64,000 nt of DNA, from assembly GCF_000721265.1 (NCBI RefSeq), contig NZ_JOFZ01000008.1, forward strand, positions 186,001-250,000, in the 5' to 3' direction. This DNA comes from Streptomyces sp. NRRL F-5126. GTDB lineage: Bacteria > Actinomycetota > Actinomycetes > Streptomycetales > Streptomycetaceae. Below, piece after piece: positions 42,517 through 50,464 of this stretch. A program made the position numbers and the translations under genes. Position 1 is the stretch's first letter, and every line of letters starts with the position of its first letter. Below the pieces are notes generated by a model. It saw nothing but the letters and a program-made list of their open reading frames with translations, was not told the origin of the DNA and did not search any database.

Positions 42517-43056
42517 TCACTCGGGCGGGGGCTGCGGGTTGAGGTCCGTTTCCTCGAATACCAGCAGCGTCCGCGTCGACAGCACCTCGGGGATGGCCTG
42601 CAGGCGCGTGAGAACCAGCTCGCGCAGCGTCCTGTTGTCCGGGCTGTGCACCAGCAGCAGGACGTCGAAGTCGGCGCCGAGGAGCGCGATGTGCGCGGCC
42701 CCCGGCAGCGCCTCAAGCTGGCCCCGCACGGTACGCCAGGAGTTCTGCACGATCTTCAGCGTGATGTACGCCGTGGCGCCCTGGCCGGCGCGCTCGTGGT
42801 CGATGCGGGCCGAGAAACCCCTGATCACGCCGTCCTCGACCAGCCGGTTGATGCGCGCGTACGCGTTCGCGCGCGAGACGTGCACCCGTTCGGCGACGGA
42901 CCGTATGGACGCCCGCCCGTCCGCCTGGAGGATGTGCAGGATCGCCCGGTCGATGGTGTCGAGCGGGCGGATAGCGGCGTCCCCTTGCCCGGGCCCGGGG
43001 ACGGGCACGTACCCGGGCCCGTGGGCGGTCTCGTCGGCCATTTGTTCAGTCCCCAT
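42517..43056 (-). CDS. bkdR: Lrp/AsnC-family regulator BkdR
   Basis: A 179-residue Lrp/AsnC protein. The helix-turn-helix is at about residues 32-80 (LDTIDRAILHILQADGRASIRSVAERVHVSRANAYARINRL). The ligand-binding RAM domain follows (about 90-165, GATAYITLKIV; LLGADFDVLLLV). The ATG is preceded by GGGAAGG. It diverges from the 2-oxoacid dehydrogenase operon, which such regulators activate or repress in response to branched-chain amino acids. Operator site 3 lies in the shared gap. Confidence 0.93.
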   Translation of the reverse strand: MGTEQMADETAHGPGYVPVPGPGQGDAAIRPLDTIDRAILHILQADGRASIRSVAERVHVSRANAYARINRLVEDGVIRGFSARIDHERAGQGATAYITLKIVQNSWRTVRGQLEALPGAAHIALLGADFDVLLLVHSPDNRTLRELVLTRLQAIPEVLSTRTLLVFEETDLNPQPPPE

Positions 43057-43124
43057 GCCTTCCCGCCTCAGCCAGGTGGACGACCTGCATCCATCACAGA
43101 GCCTGCCGAACCGTTTGTCCACAG

Positions 43125-43133
43125 GATGGCGCC
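43125..43133 (+). promoter_or_regulatory. DnaA box
   Basis: TTGTCCACA in the bkdR/bkdA gap, 23 bp from operator site 3. Confidence 0.5.
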
Positions 43134-43156
43134 ACATGTAGCCAAAGTGGACCGAC

Positions 43157-43175
43157 GACCGAACAATCGGTAGGT
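43157..43175 (+). promoter_or_regulatory. PaaR-type operator, site 3 (variant)
   Basis: GACCGAACAATCGGTAGGT, matching sites 1 and 2 at 16 of 19 positions and keeping both ACCGA/TCGGT half-sites. It lies 65 bp upstream of the E1alpha start. Confidence 0.6.
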
Positions 43176-43240
43176 GAGAGTCGCCACATACCGGCCGCTC
43201 TCCGACTCCGCCGCCACGAGCCGCACGAGGAGGGGCACGC

Positions 43241-44434
43241 GTGAAGAAGAGCAGTACGCCGGTCCGGGAGCCGGCCGCGAAGACCACGGGCTCACGGGGT
43301 GCCACCAGGAGTGGGCAGCGCCCCGCGGCGCCCGCCTGGCGCGTCCGCACGGACCCCGCGCCGCTGCTCCCCGACGCGCGTCCGTTCCGCGTGCTCGGCA
43401 CGCGCGCCGCAGCCGACGCCGACCCCGCGCTGCTGCTGCGGCTCTACGGCGAGCTGGTGCGCGGCCGCAGGTTCAACACGCAGGCGACGGCGCTGACGCG
43501 CCAGGGCAGGCTCGCGGTGTATCCGTCGAGCGCGGGCCAGGAGGCGTGCGAGGTCGCGGCCGCCGCCGTGCTCGCCGAGCGCGACTGGCTCTTCCCCAGC
43601 TACCGCGACACGCTCGCGGTCGTCTCGCGCGGTGTCGACCCCGTGGAGGCGCTGACGCTGCTGCGCGGCGACTGGCACACGGGCTACGACCCGCACCGCT
43701 ACCGCGTCGCGCCGCTTTCCACGCCGCTCGCGACCCAGCTGCCGCACGCCGTCGGCCTCGCCCACGCGGCCCGCCTCAAGGGCGACGACGTCGTCGCGCT
43801 CGCCCTGGTCGGCGACGGCGGCACGAGCGAGGGCGACTTCCACGAGGCCATGAACTTCGCCGCCGTCTGGCAGGCGCCCGTCGTCTTCCTCGTGCAGAAC
43901 AACGGCTTCGCCATCTCCGTCCCGCTGGCCAAGCAGAGCGCGGCCCCGACGCTCGCGCACAAGGCCGTCGGCTACGGCATGCCGGGCAGGCTCGTCGACG
44001 GCAACGACGTCGCGGCCGTCCACGCGGTGCTCGCCGAAGCGGTGGACCGCGCGCGCACGGGCGGCGGCCCCACGCTCGTCGAGGCCGTGACGTACCGGAT
44101 CGACGCGCACACGAACGCCGACGACGCGACGCGCTACCGCGAGGACGACGAGGTAGCCGCCTGGCGCGCCTACGACCCCGTGCGGATCCTGGAGGCCGAG
44201 CTGCGCGGCCGCGGCCTGCTCGACGACGCGGAGGCCGAGCGCGTCGCGAGCGGCGCCGAGGAGATGGCGGCGCGGCTGCGCGAGCGGCTGAACGCGGACC
44301 CGGCCACCGACCCCATGGAGCTGTTCGGGCACGTGTACGCGGAGCCGACGCCCCAGCTGCGCGAGCAGGCGGCGCAGCTGCGCGCCGAACTCGACGCGGC
44401 GGCCGGCGCGGAAGGCCGGGAGGGCGGACGATGA
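43241..44434 (+). CDS. bkdA: Branched-chain 2-oxoacid dehydrogenase E1 alpha subunit
   Basis: A 397-residue thiamine-diphosphate enzyme subunit. The ThDP motif is GDGGTSEGDFHEAMNFAAVWQAPVVFLVQNN (about residues 189-219), with YPSSAGQEACEV and the phosphorylation-loop-like YRIDAHTNADDATRYRED. It decarboxylates branched-chain 2-oxoacids to supply starter units for fatty acids and polyketides. The GTG has GAGGAGGGG upstream. The basic N-terminal 40 residues are low complexity. A phenylpyruvate preference is possible given the operator. Confidence 0.93.
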   Translation: MKKSSTPVREPAAKTTGSRGATRSGQRPAAPAWRVRTDPAPLLPDARPFRVLGTRAAADADPALLLRLYGELVRGRRFNTQATALTRQGRLAVYPSSAGQEACEVAAAAVLAERDWLFPSYRDTLAVVSRGVDPVEALTLLRGDWHTGYDPHRYRVAPLSTPLATQLPHAVGLAHAARLKGDDVVALALVGDGGTSEGDFHEAMNFAAVWQAPVVFLVQNNGFAISVPLAKQSAAPTLAHKAVGYGMPGRLVDGNDVAAVHAVLAEAVDRARTGGGPTLVEAVTYRIDAHTNADDATRYREDDEVAAWRAYDPVRILEAELRGRGLLDDAEAERVASGAEEMAARLRERLNADPATDPMELFGHVYAEPTPQLREQAAQLRAELDAAAGAEGREGGR

Positions 44435-45456
44435 CCACGGTCGCGGCGCAGCGCACGGCGGGGGGCGCGAAGCCCGCCACCATGGCGCAGGCGATCCAGC
44501 GCGCCCTGCGCGACGCCATGGCGGACGACCCGGCTGTGCACGTGCTCGGTGAGGACGTCGGCACCCTGGGCGGCGTATTCCGGATCACGGACGGCCTGGC
44601 GAAGGAGTTCGGCGACGACCGCTGCACGGACACCCCGCTGGCGGAGGCCGGCATCCTCGGCACGGCCGTCGGCATGGCCATGTACGGGCTGCGTCCGGTG
44701 GTGGAGATGCAGTTCGACGCGTTCGCGTACCCGTCGTTCGAGCAGCTGGCGAGCCATGTGGCGAAGATGCGCAACCGCACGGGCGGCGCGCTGCCGCTGC
44801 CGCTGACGGTGCGCATCCCCTACGGAGGCGGGATCGGCGGGGTCGAGCACCACAGCGACTCGTCGGAGGCCTACTACATGGCCACGCCCGGGCTGCACGT
44901 CGTCACGCCGGCGACGGTGGAGGACGCGTACGGCCTGCTGCGTGCGGCGATCGCCTCCGACGACCCGGTGATCTTCCTCGAACCGAAACGGCTGTACTGG
45001 TCGAAGGCGGCGTGGTCGCCGCAGGCGCCGGCCGCCGTCGAGCCCATCGGCAAGGCCGTGGTGCGCCGCAGCGGCACGAGCGCCACGCTCATCACGTACG
45101 GGCCGAGCCTGCCGGTCTGCCTCGAAGCGGCTGAGGCCGCGCGCGCCGAGGGCTGGGACCTCGAAGTGGTCGACCTCAGGTCGCTGGTGCCCTTCGACGA
45201 CGAGACGGTGGTCAGGTCGGTGCGGCGCACGGGCCGCGCGGTCGTGGTGCACGAGTCGGTCGGGTTCGGCGGCCCCGGCGGGGAGATCGCCGCGCGCGTG
45301 AGCGAGCGGTGCTTCCACCACCTGGAGGCGCCGGTGCTGCGGGTGGCCGGGTTCGACGTTCCGTATCCGCCGCCGATGCTGGAGGGGCACCATCTTCCCG
45401 GGGTCGACCGGGTGCTCGACGCGGTCGCGCGGCTCCAGTGGGAGGCGGAGAGCTGA
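44431..45456 (+). CDS. bkdB: Branched-chain 2-oxoacid dehydrogenase E1 beta subunit
   Basis: A 341-residue transketolase-like subunit. It has MAQAIQRALRDAMADDPAVHVLGEDVG, DTPLAEAGILGTAVGMAMYGLRPVVEMQF, YGGGIGGVEHHSDSSEAYY and VVVHESVGFGGPGGEIAARV. The ATG overlaps the E1alpha stop and its stop overlaps the E2 ATG, giving a tightly coupled three-gene operon. Confidence 0.95.
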   Translation: MTTVAAQRTAGGAKPATMAQAIQRALRDAMADDPAVHVLGEDVGTLGGVFRITDGLAKEFGDDRCTDTPLAEAGILGTAVGMAMYGLRPVVEMQFDAFAYPSFEQLASHVAKMRNRTGGALPLPLTVRIPYGGGIGGVEHHSDSSEAYYMATPGLHVVTPATVEDAYGLLRAAIASDDPVIFLEPKRLYWSKAAWSPQAPAAVEPIGKAVVRRSGTSATLITYGPSLPVCLEAAEAARAEGWDLEVVDLRSLVPFDDETVVRSVRRTGRAVVVHESVGFGGPGGEIAARVSERCFHHLEAPVLRVAGFDVPYPPPMLEGHHLPGVDRVLDAVARLQWEAES

Positions 45457-46838
45457 TGGCTCAGGTGCTGGAGTTCAAGCTGCCCGACCTCGGCGAGGGG
45501 CTGACCGAGGCGGAGATCGTCGGCTGGCTCGTCTCGGTGGGCGACGTGGTCGCCATCGACCAGCCGGTGGTCGAGGTGGAGACGGCGAAGGCGCGCGTCG
45601 AGGTGCCGTGCCCCTACGGGGGCGTGGTGACGGCCCGCTTCGGAGAGGAGGGCAGCGAACTGCCGGTCGGCGCGCCGCTGATGACGGTGGCCGTCGGCGA
45701 GTCTCCGGATGCGGCAGGGTCCGCCGAGGCCGAGGCCGAGGCCGAGGCCGGCGGAGGCGACACGTCGGGCAATGTCCTCGTCGGATACGGCACGGCGGCG
45801 CCGGCCGCGCGGCGCCGCAGGGTCAGGCCCGGGCAGCTCGTGGAGGCACCCGCGGACTCCGGGAGCGCCGGCGGTGTGGCGACGGAGAGCGAGGTGCGCG
45901 AGGGGCCCGTGCCGGTCGTGTCGCCCCTGGTGCGCCGTCTCGCGCGCGAGCACGGCCTCGATCTGCGCCGGCTCACGGGCTCCGGGCGCGAGGGGCTGAT
46001 CCTGCGCGCCGACGTGGAACGGGCCATCCGGCTCGCCACCGCTCCCCCGGCCACGACACTGCCACCCTCGGAGCCGTCGGGAGCGACGCAATCCGGTGCC
46101 GTCCGGGTGCCGCTCAAGGGCGTGCGGGGCGCCGTCGCCGACAAGATGTCGCGCAGCCGCCGCGAGATACCCGAGGCGACGTGCTGGGTCGACGCGGACG
46201 CCACGGAACTGATGGCCACGCGGGCCGCCATGAACTCCGGAATGCACCCGGCCGCAGCCGGAGCGGCGGGGGCCGCGGGCGCGGCGGGAGCGGCCGGAGC
46301 CAGGAAGATCTCCGTGCTCGCGCTGCTCGCCCGCATCTGCACGGCGGCGCTCGGCCGGTTCCCCGAGCTCAACTCGACGGTGGACACCGCCGCCCGGGAG
46401 GTCGTGCGGCTCCCGGCCGTGCACCTCGGATTCGCGGCGCAGACCGAGCGCGGGCTCGTCGTGCCCGTCGTACGGGACGCACACACCCGCTCCGCCGAGT
46501 CGCTGACGGAGGAGTTCGCGCGCCTCACCGAAGCGGCGAGGACGGGCGCGCTGACGCCCGCCGACATGACCGGCGGCACGTTCACGCTCAACAACTACGG
46601 CGTGTTCGGCGTCGACGGCTCCACGCCGATCATCAACCACCCCGAGGCCGCCATGCTGGGCGTCGGCCGGATCATGGCCAAGCCGTGGGTGCACGACGGC
46701 GAGCTGGCCGTGCGTCAGGTCGTCCAGCTGTCGCTGACGTTCGACCACCGGGTCTGCGACGGCGGCACGGCGGGCGGCTTCCTGCGGTACGTGGCCGACT
46801 GCGTGGAGCAGCCCGCGGTCCTGTTGCGCACGCTCTGA
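45456..46838 (+). CDS. bkdC: 2-oxoacid dehydrogenase E2 acyltransferase
   Basis: A 460-residue dihydrolipoamide acyltransferase. The single lipoyl domain is at about 1-78 with the lipoylated Lys in VETAKARVE. An Ala/Glu-rich linker, a peripheral subunit-binding domain (about 150-187, VSPLVRRLAREHGLDLRRLTGSGREGLILRADV) and the catalytic domain follow, with the active His in FDHRVCDGG. An Ala/Gly insertion (AAAGAAGAAGAAGAAGA) sits in the catalytic domain near residue 270. No E3 gene is present, so E3 must be supplied from elsewhere. Confidence 0.94.
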   Translation: MAQVLEFKLPDLGEGLTEAEIVGWLVSVGDVVAIDQPVVEVETAKARVEVPCPYGGVVTARFGEEGSELPVGAPLMTVAVGESPDAAGSAEAEAEAEAGGGDTSGNVLVGYGTAAPAARRRRVRPGQLVEAPADSGSAGGVATESEVREGPVPVVSPLVRRLAREHGLDLRRLTGSGREGLILRADVERAIRLATAPPATTLPPSEPSGATQSGAVRVPLKGVRGAVADKMSRSRREIPEATCWVDADATELMATRAAMNSGMHPAAAGAAGAAGAAGAAGARKISVLALLARICTAALGRFPELNSTVDTAAREVVRLPAVHLGFAAQTERGLVVPVVRDAHTRSAESLTEEFARLTEAARTGALTPADMTGGTFTLNNYGVFGVDGSTPIINHPEAAMLGVGRIMAKPWVHDGELAVRQVVQLSLTFDHRVCDGGTAGGFLRYVADCVEQPAVLLRTL

Positions 46839-46919
46839 CGGCTCCGGGAGGAGGCCGCCGGCGGAAGATCCCGCGCCCTCGCGTGCTTCAGAGGCGCGAT
46901 CGCGGACGATACTTCAGCC

Positions 46920-47834
46920 ATGACAGCTGAGCCGCACGCGGTTCCCGCGTACGACGCCGTGGTGCTGGCCGGAGGGGCGGCGAGGCGCCTCGGCGGCGCC
47001 GACAAGCCCGCCGTGCGCGTCGGCGCCCGCTCGCTGCTCGACCGGGTCCTGCGGGCCTGCGAGGGCGCGGCCGCCACCGTCGTCGTGGGCGGCAGGCGCC
47101 CCACCGTGCGGCCCGTGCGGTGGGCGCGCGAGGAGCCGCCGGGCGGCGGCCCCGTCGCCGCGCTCGGCGCCGGCCTGCGGTGCGCGACGGCGGGGACGGT
47201 CCTCGTACTCTCCGCCGATCTGCCCTTCCTTGACCACGCGACGGTGGACGCGCTGCTCGACGCCCTCGCCGCGGGGCAGGGCGAGGCCGCGCTCCTCGTC
47301 GACGCCGAAGGCCGCGACCAGCCCCTCGTCGCCGCCTACCGCACGGAGCCGCTGCGCCGCGGGATCGCCCTGCTGGCCGCCGAGTACGGCGGGCTCGCGG
47401 GGCTCCCGCTGCGGCTGCTGTCGCAGGAACTGGATCTCGTCCGGGTGACAGCGGACGCAGCAGCGGCAGCAGGTGCCGGCGCACTCGCCGCTTTCGACTG
47501 CGACACCTGGGACGACATCGCCACCGCCCGCCAACGCATCAGGGAGCATGGGACCGTGCTGGACGAATGGATCACCGCAGTCAAGGACGAGCTCGGCATC
47601 GAGCTGGACGTCGACACCGATCTGGTGCTGAACCTGGCGAGCGACGCGGCGCACGGCGTCGCACGCCCCGCGGCCCCGCTGACGACGTTCCTGGCCGGGT
47701 ACGCGGCGGCGAGCGCGGGGGGCGCAGGCGCCGAGGCGGTCGCCGAGGCCGTACGCAAGGCCTCGGCGCTGGCCCGCCGCTGGGAAGCGGAGACAGAGGG
47801 CAAGAGCGGCGGCACCGGAAACGACGCCGGATGA
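46920..47834 (+). CDS. mobA: Molybdenum cofactor guanylyltransferase fused to DUF6457
   Basis: A 304-residue protein. The MobA domain (about 1-205) has the nucleotide-binding LAGGAARRLGGADKP, PGGGPVAALGAGL and SADLPFL. The C-terminal segment (about 215-290, LDEWITAVKDELGIELDVDTDLVLNLASDAAHGVARPAAPLTTFLAGYA) is DUF6457, often a separate small protein. ATG 46920 comes 6 nt after GATACT (46908-46913), implying a leaderless transcript. It is coupled to moeA. Confidence 0.9.
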   Translation: MTAEPHAVPAYDAVVLAGGAARRLGGADKPAVRVGARSLLDRVLRACEGAAATVVVGGRRPTVRPVRWAREEPPGGGPVAALGAGLRCATAGTVLVLSADLPFLDHATVDALLDALAAGQGEAALLVDAEGRDQPLVAAYRTEPLRRGIALLAAEYGGLAGLPLRLLSQELDLVRVTADAAAAAGAGALAAFDCDTWDDIATARQRIREHGTVLDEWITAVKDELGIELDVDTDLVLNLASDAAHGVARPAAPLTTFLAGYAAASAGGAGAEAVAEAVRKASALARRWEAETEGKSGGTGNDAG

Positions 47835-49180
47835 CGGCACGAGGCGGCGAGGCCGGAGGCCAACAGGCAAAGGACGCGGCAGCCGGGGACGCCGAGGTCG
47901 ACGGCGTCGAGGACGCGCTGGCCCTCGTCGGCAGCAGGTCCGCCGCGGACGACGGGACCGGTCACACGGGCCCGCACCGCTCCGTGGAGTGGACGCGGGC
48001 GCGCGCACGCGCCGCACGCGCGGGGCGCCGGCCGCAGGGGGCACGGGTCCACCGGGTCGCCGCCGACCGCGCGCTCGGCGAGGCGCTCGCCGAGCCGCTC
48101 ACGGCCCTCACCGACCTGCCGTCCTTCGACACCTCGGCCATGGACGGCTGGGCCGTGGCGGGGCCTGGCCCTTGGGAGCTCGTCACCGCCGAATCCGTGC
48201 TGGCCGGGCACGCCTGTGCGGGCCCGCTGCCGGACGGCACGGCGGTCCGCATCGCGACCGGCGCCCGCGTCCCGCCCGGGACGACCGCCGTCATCCGCAG
48301 CGAGCACGCGCACGCGGACGAGGCGGGCCGGCTGCACGCCCAACGCCGTTTCGTGCAGGGCCAGGACATCAGGCCGCGCGGCCAGGAGTGCCGCTCGGGC
48401 GACCTGCTGCTGCCCGCCGCCACGCTCGTCACCCCCGCCGTGCTGGGGCTCGCGGCCGCGGCCGGGTACGACACGCTGCTCACGGTCCGGCGGCCGAGCG
48501 CCGAGGTGCTGGTGGTGGGCGACGAGCTGCTGACCGAGGGACTGCCGCACGACGGGCTGATCAGGGACGCGCTGGGCCCGATGATCGCGCCGTGGCTGCG
48601 CTCCCTCGGCGCCGAGGTGCTGTCCACGCGCGCCGTACGCGACGACGCGAACGCCCTGTACCGGGCGATCACCGGGTCACGCGCCGATCTGGTGGTCACC
48701 ACGGGCGGCACGGCGGCCGGACCTGTCGACCACGTGCACCCCGTGCTCCTCAAGGCCGGCGCGCGGCTGCTGGTGGACGGCGTCGCCGTACGGCCAGGCC
48801 ACCCGATGCTGCTGGCGGCGCTCGACGGCGGAAGGCACCTGGTCGGCCTGCCGGGCAACCCGCTCGCGGCCGTCTCCGGCCTGCTCACACTCGCCGAGCC
48901 GCTGCTGCGCGAGCTGGCGGGCCGCAGGGCGCCCACCCCGTACCACGCGCCGATAGGGGCGGAGCTGCGCGGGCATCCGAGAGACACCCGCCTTGTGCCC
49001 TTCCTGCACCGTGCTGAGAGGCTGGAGCCCGTGCACTTCAACGGCCCGGCCATGCTCCGCGGGATCGCGATCGCCGACGGCCTCGCCGTCGTACCGCCGG
49101 GCGGCGCCGACCCCGGGACACTGCTGGAAGTCCTCGATCTTCCGTGGACCGCGCCCGTCGAAAGCGGGTGTTTCACGTGA
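47831..49180 (+). CDS. moeA: Molybdopterin molybdenumtransferase MoeA
   Basis: A 449-residue MoeA with SFDTSAMDGWAV, IATGARVPPGTTAVIRSE, the MoCF-domain VVTTGGTAAGPVDHVHP and GLPGNPLAAVSGL. It inserts molybdate into adenylylated molybdopterin. The N-terminus has about 50 extra low-complexity residues. The ATG overlaps the mobA stop. The last codons contain the parS sequence and overlap the channel gene start. Confidence 0.93.
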   Translation: MTARGGEAGGQQAKDAAAGDAEVDGVEDALALVGSRSAADDGTGHTGPHRSVEWTRARARAARAGRRPQGARVHRVAADRALGEALAEPLTALTDLPSFDTSAMDGWAVAGPGPWELVTAESVLAGHACAGPLPDGTAVRIATGARVPPGTTAVIRSEHAHADEAGRLHAQRRFVQGQDIRPRGQECRSGDLLLPAATLVTPAVLGLAAAAGYDTLLTVRRPSAEVLVVGDELLTEGLPHDGLIRDALGPMIAPWLRSLGAEVLSTRAVRDDANALYRAITGSRADLVVTTGGTAAGPVDHVHPVLLKAGARLLVDGVAVRPGHPMLLAALDGGRHLVGLPGNPLAAVSGLLTLAEPLLRELAGRRAPTPYHAPIGAELRGHPRDTRLVPFLHRAERLEPVHFNGPAMLRGIAIADGLAVVPPGGADPGTLLEVLDLPWTAPVESGCFT

Positions 49181-49183
49181 AAC
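49170..49183. promoter_or_regulatory. parS site (ParB-binding)
   Basis: GTTTCACGTGAAAC, a perfect 14-bp palindrome identical to the Streptomyces parS consensus. It covers the moeA stop codon and the GTG start of the channel gene. ParB loads at such sites clustered around oriC. Confidence 0.92.
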
Positions 49184-50271
49184 TTCCCGGCCACGACGCC
49201 ATAGCCAGGGGCGCGGACGAACACCTGGTCGCGGCCCGCGTCAAGCTGCCGCAGCGCCGCATCCAGCGCCCGCTGCGCCAGGTGCTGCGGCGGCTCGCGA
49301 TGGCGCTCGCCGTGCTGTTCCTGACGGTGCTGATCGTCTGGATGGACCGCGGCGGTTACCACGACAACGCGAACGGCTCCGTGGACTTCCTGGACGCCGT
49401 CTACTACGCGACGGTGACGCTCTCCACCACGGGGTACGGGGACATCGTCCCGTACAGCGACGGCGCCCGGCTGGCCAACATCCTGCTCGTGACGCCATTG
49501 CGCGTGATGTTCCTGATCATCCTCGTCGGTACGACTCTTGAGGTCCTCACGGAGCGCACCCGGGAAGAGTGGCGGCAGAACCGCTGGAGGTCCGCCTTGC
49601 GCGATCACACCCTGATCATCGGATACGGCACCAAGGGCAGGTCGGCGGCGCAGACGCTGTGCGCCACCGGCCTGCGCAAGGAGCAGCTGGTCGTCGTGGA
49701 CCCGTCGCCGCGGGTGATCGAGGCGGCCAACGCGGAGGGGCTTACCGGGGTCATCGGCGACGCGACCCGCAGCGATGTGCTGCTGCGGGCCGAGGTCCAG
49801 CGGGCGAAGCAGGTCGTGATCGCGACGCAGCGGGACGACACGGCGGTGCTGGTGACGCTGACGGCGCGCCAGCTCAACAAGCGCGCGAAGATCGTCACCG
49901 CCGTGCGCGAGGAGGAGAACGCGCCGCTGCTGCGCCAGTCGGGCGCGGACGCCGTGATCACCAGCGCCAGCGCGGCCGGCCGGATGCTGGGCATGTCCGT
50001 GCTCAGCCCCTGGGCGGGCTCGGTGATGGACGACCTGATCCAGCAGGGCAGCGGCCTCGACATGGTCGAGCGGCCGATCACGAAGGCCGAGGCGGGCCGT
50101 GGCGTGCGGGAGACGGACGACCTGGTGGTCAGCGTGGTGCGCGGGCACCGGCTGCTCGGCTACGACGACCCGGCGGCGAGCCCGCTGCAGCCCACGGACC
50201 GGGTGATCTCCATCGTCCGCGCCGAGGGCGAGCCGCCGCAGGAACCGGGCCGCGCGACGATCCGCCCGTAA
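49177..50271 (+). CDS. Potassium channel protein with TrkA-N (RCK) domain
   Basis: A 364-residue two-helix potassium channel. Membrane helices are at about 38-55 and 95-115, with the selectivity filter TTGYGD (about 84-89) between them. The cytoplasmic RCK domain (about 135-360) has the Rossmann start LIIGYGTKGRSAAQTL and acidic tip VVVDPS. The GTG at 49177 overlaps the moeA stop and falls inside parS; an upstream GTG at 49144 is possible but less likely. Confidence 0.9.
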   Translation: MKLPGHDAIARGADEHLVAARVKLPQRRIQRPLRQVLRRLAMALAVLFLTVLIVWMDRGGYHDNANGSVDFLDAVYYATVTLSTTGYGDIVPYSDGARLANILLVTPLRVMFLIILVGTTLEVLTERTREEWRQNRWRSALRDHTLIIGYGTKGRSAAQTLCATGLRKEQLVVVDPSPRVIEAANAEGLTGVIGDATRSDVLLRAEVQRAKQVVIATQRDDTAVLVTLTARQLNKRAKIVTAVREEENAPLLRQSGADAVITSASAAGRMLGMSVLSPWAGSVMDDLIQQGSGLDMVERPITKAEAGRGVRETDDLVVSVVRGHRLLGYDDPAASPLQPTDRVISIVRAEGEPPQEPGRATIRP

Positions 50272-50403
50272 GACGGGCGGATCCCGGCCCGGCCCCGCCC
50301 GCAGGCGCCGCAGGGACCGGGCGGAGAGCCGGGCCGCTTCGGGCGGTCGCGGGGCGACCATGACCGACGTACGCATGGCACCAGGGCAAGGGCACGCGGC
50401 CGC

Positions 50404-50441
50404 CGGCCCGAGGAGGGGACCACAACGGCGGCCTCGGGCCG
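50404..50441. terminator. Terminator hairpin between channel and prs genes
   Basis: Perfect 10-bp arms (50404-50413 and 50432-50441) with an 18-nt loop in the 193-bp convergent gap. Confidence 0.6.
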
Positions 50442-50464
50442 CGCCGGGAGCTCAGGGCGCGTCC

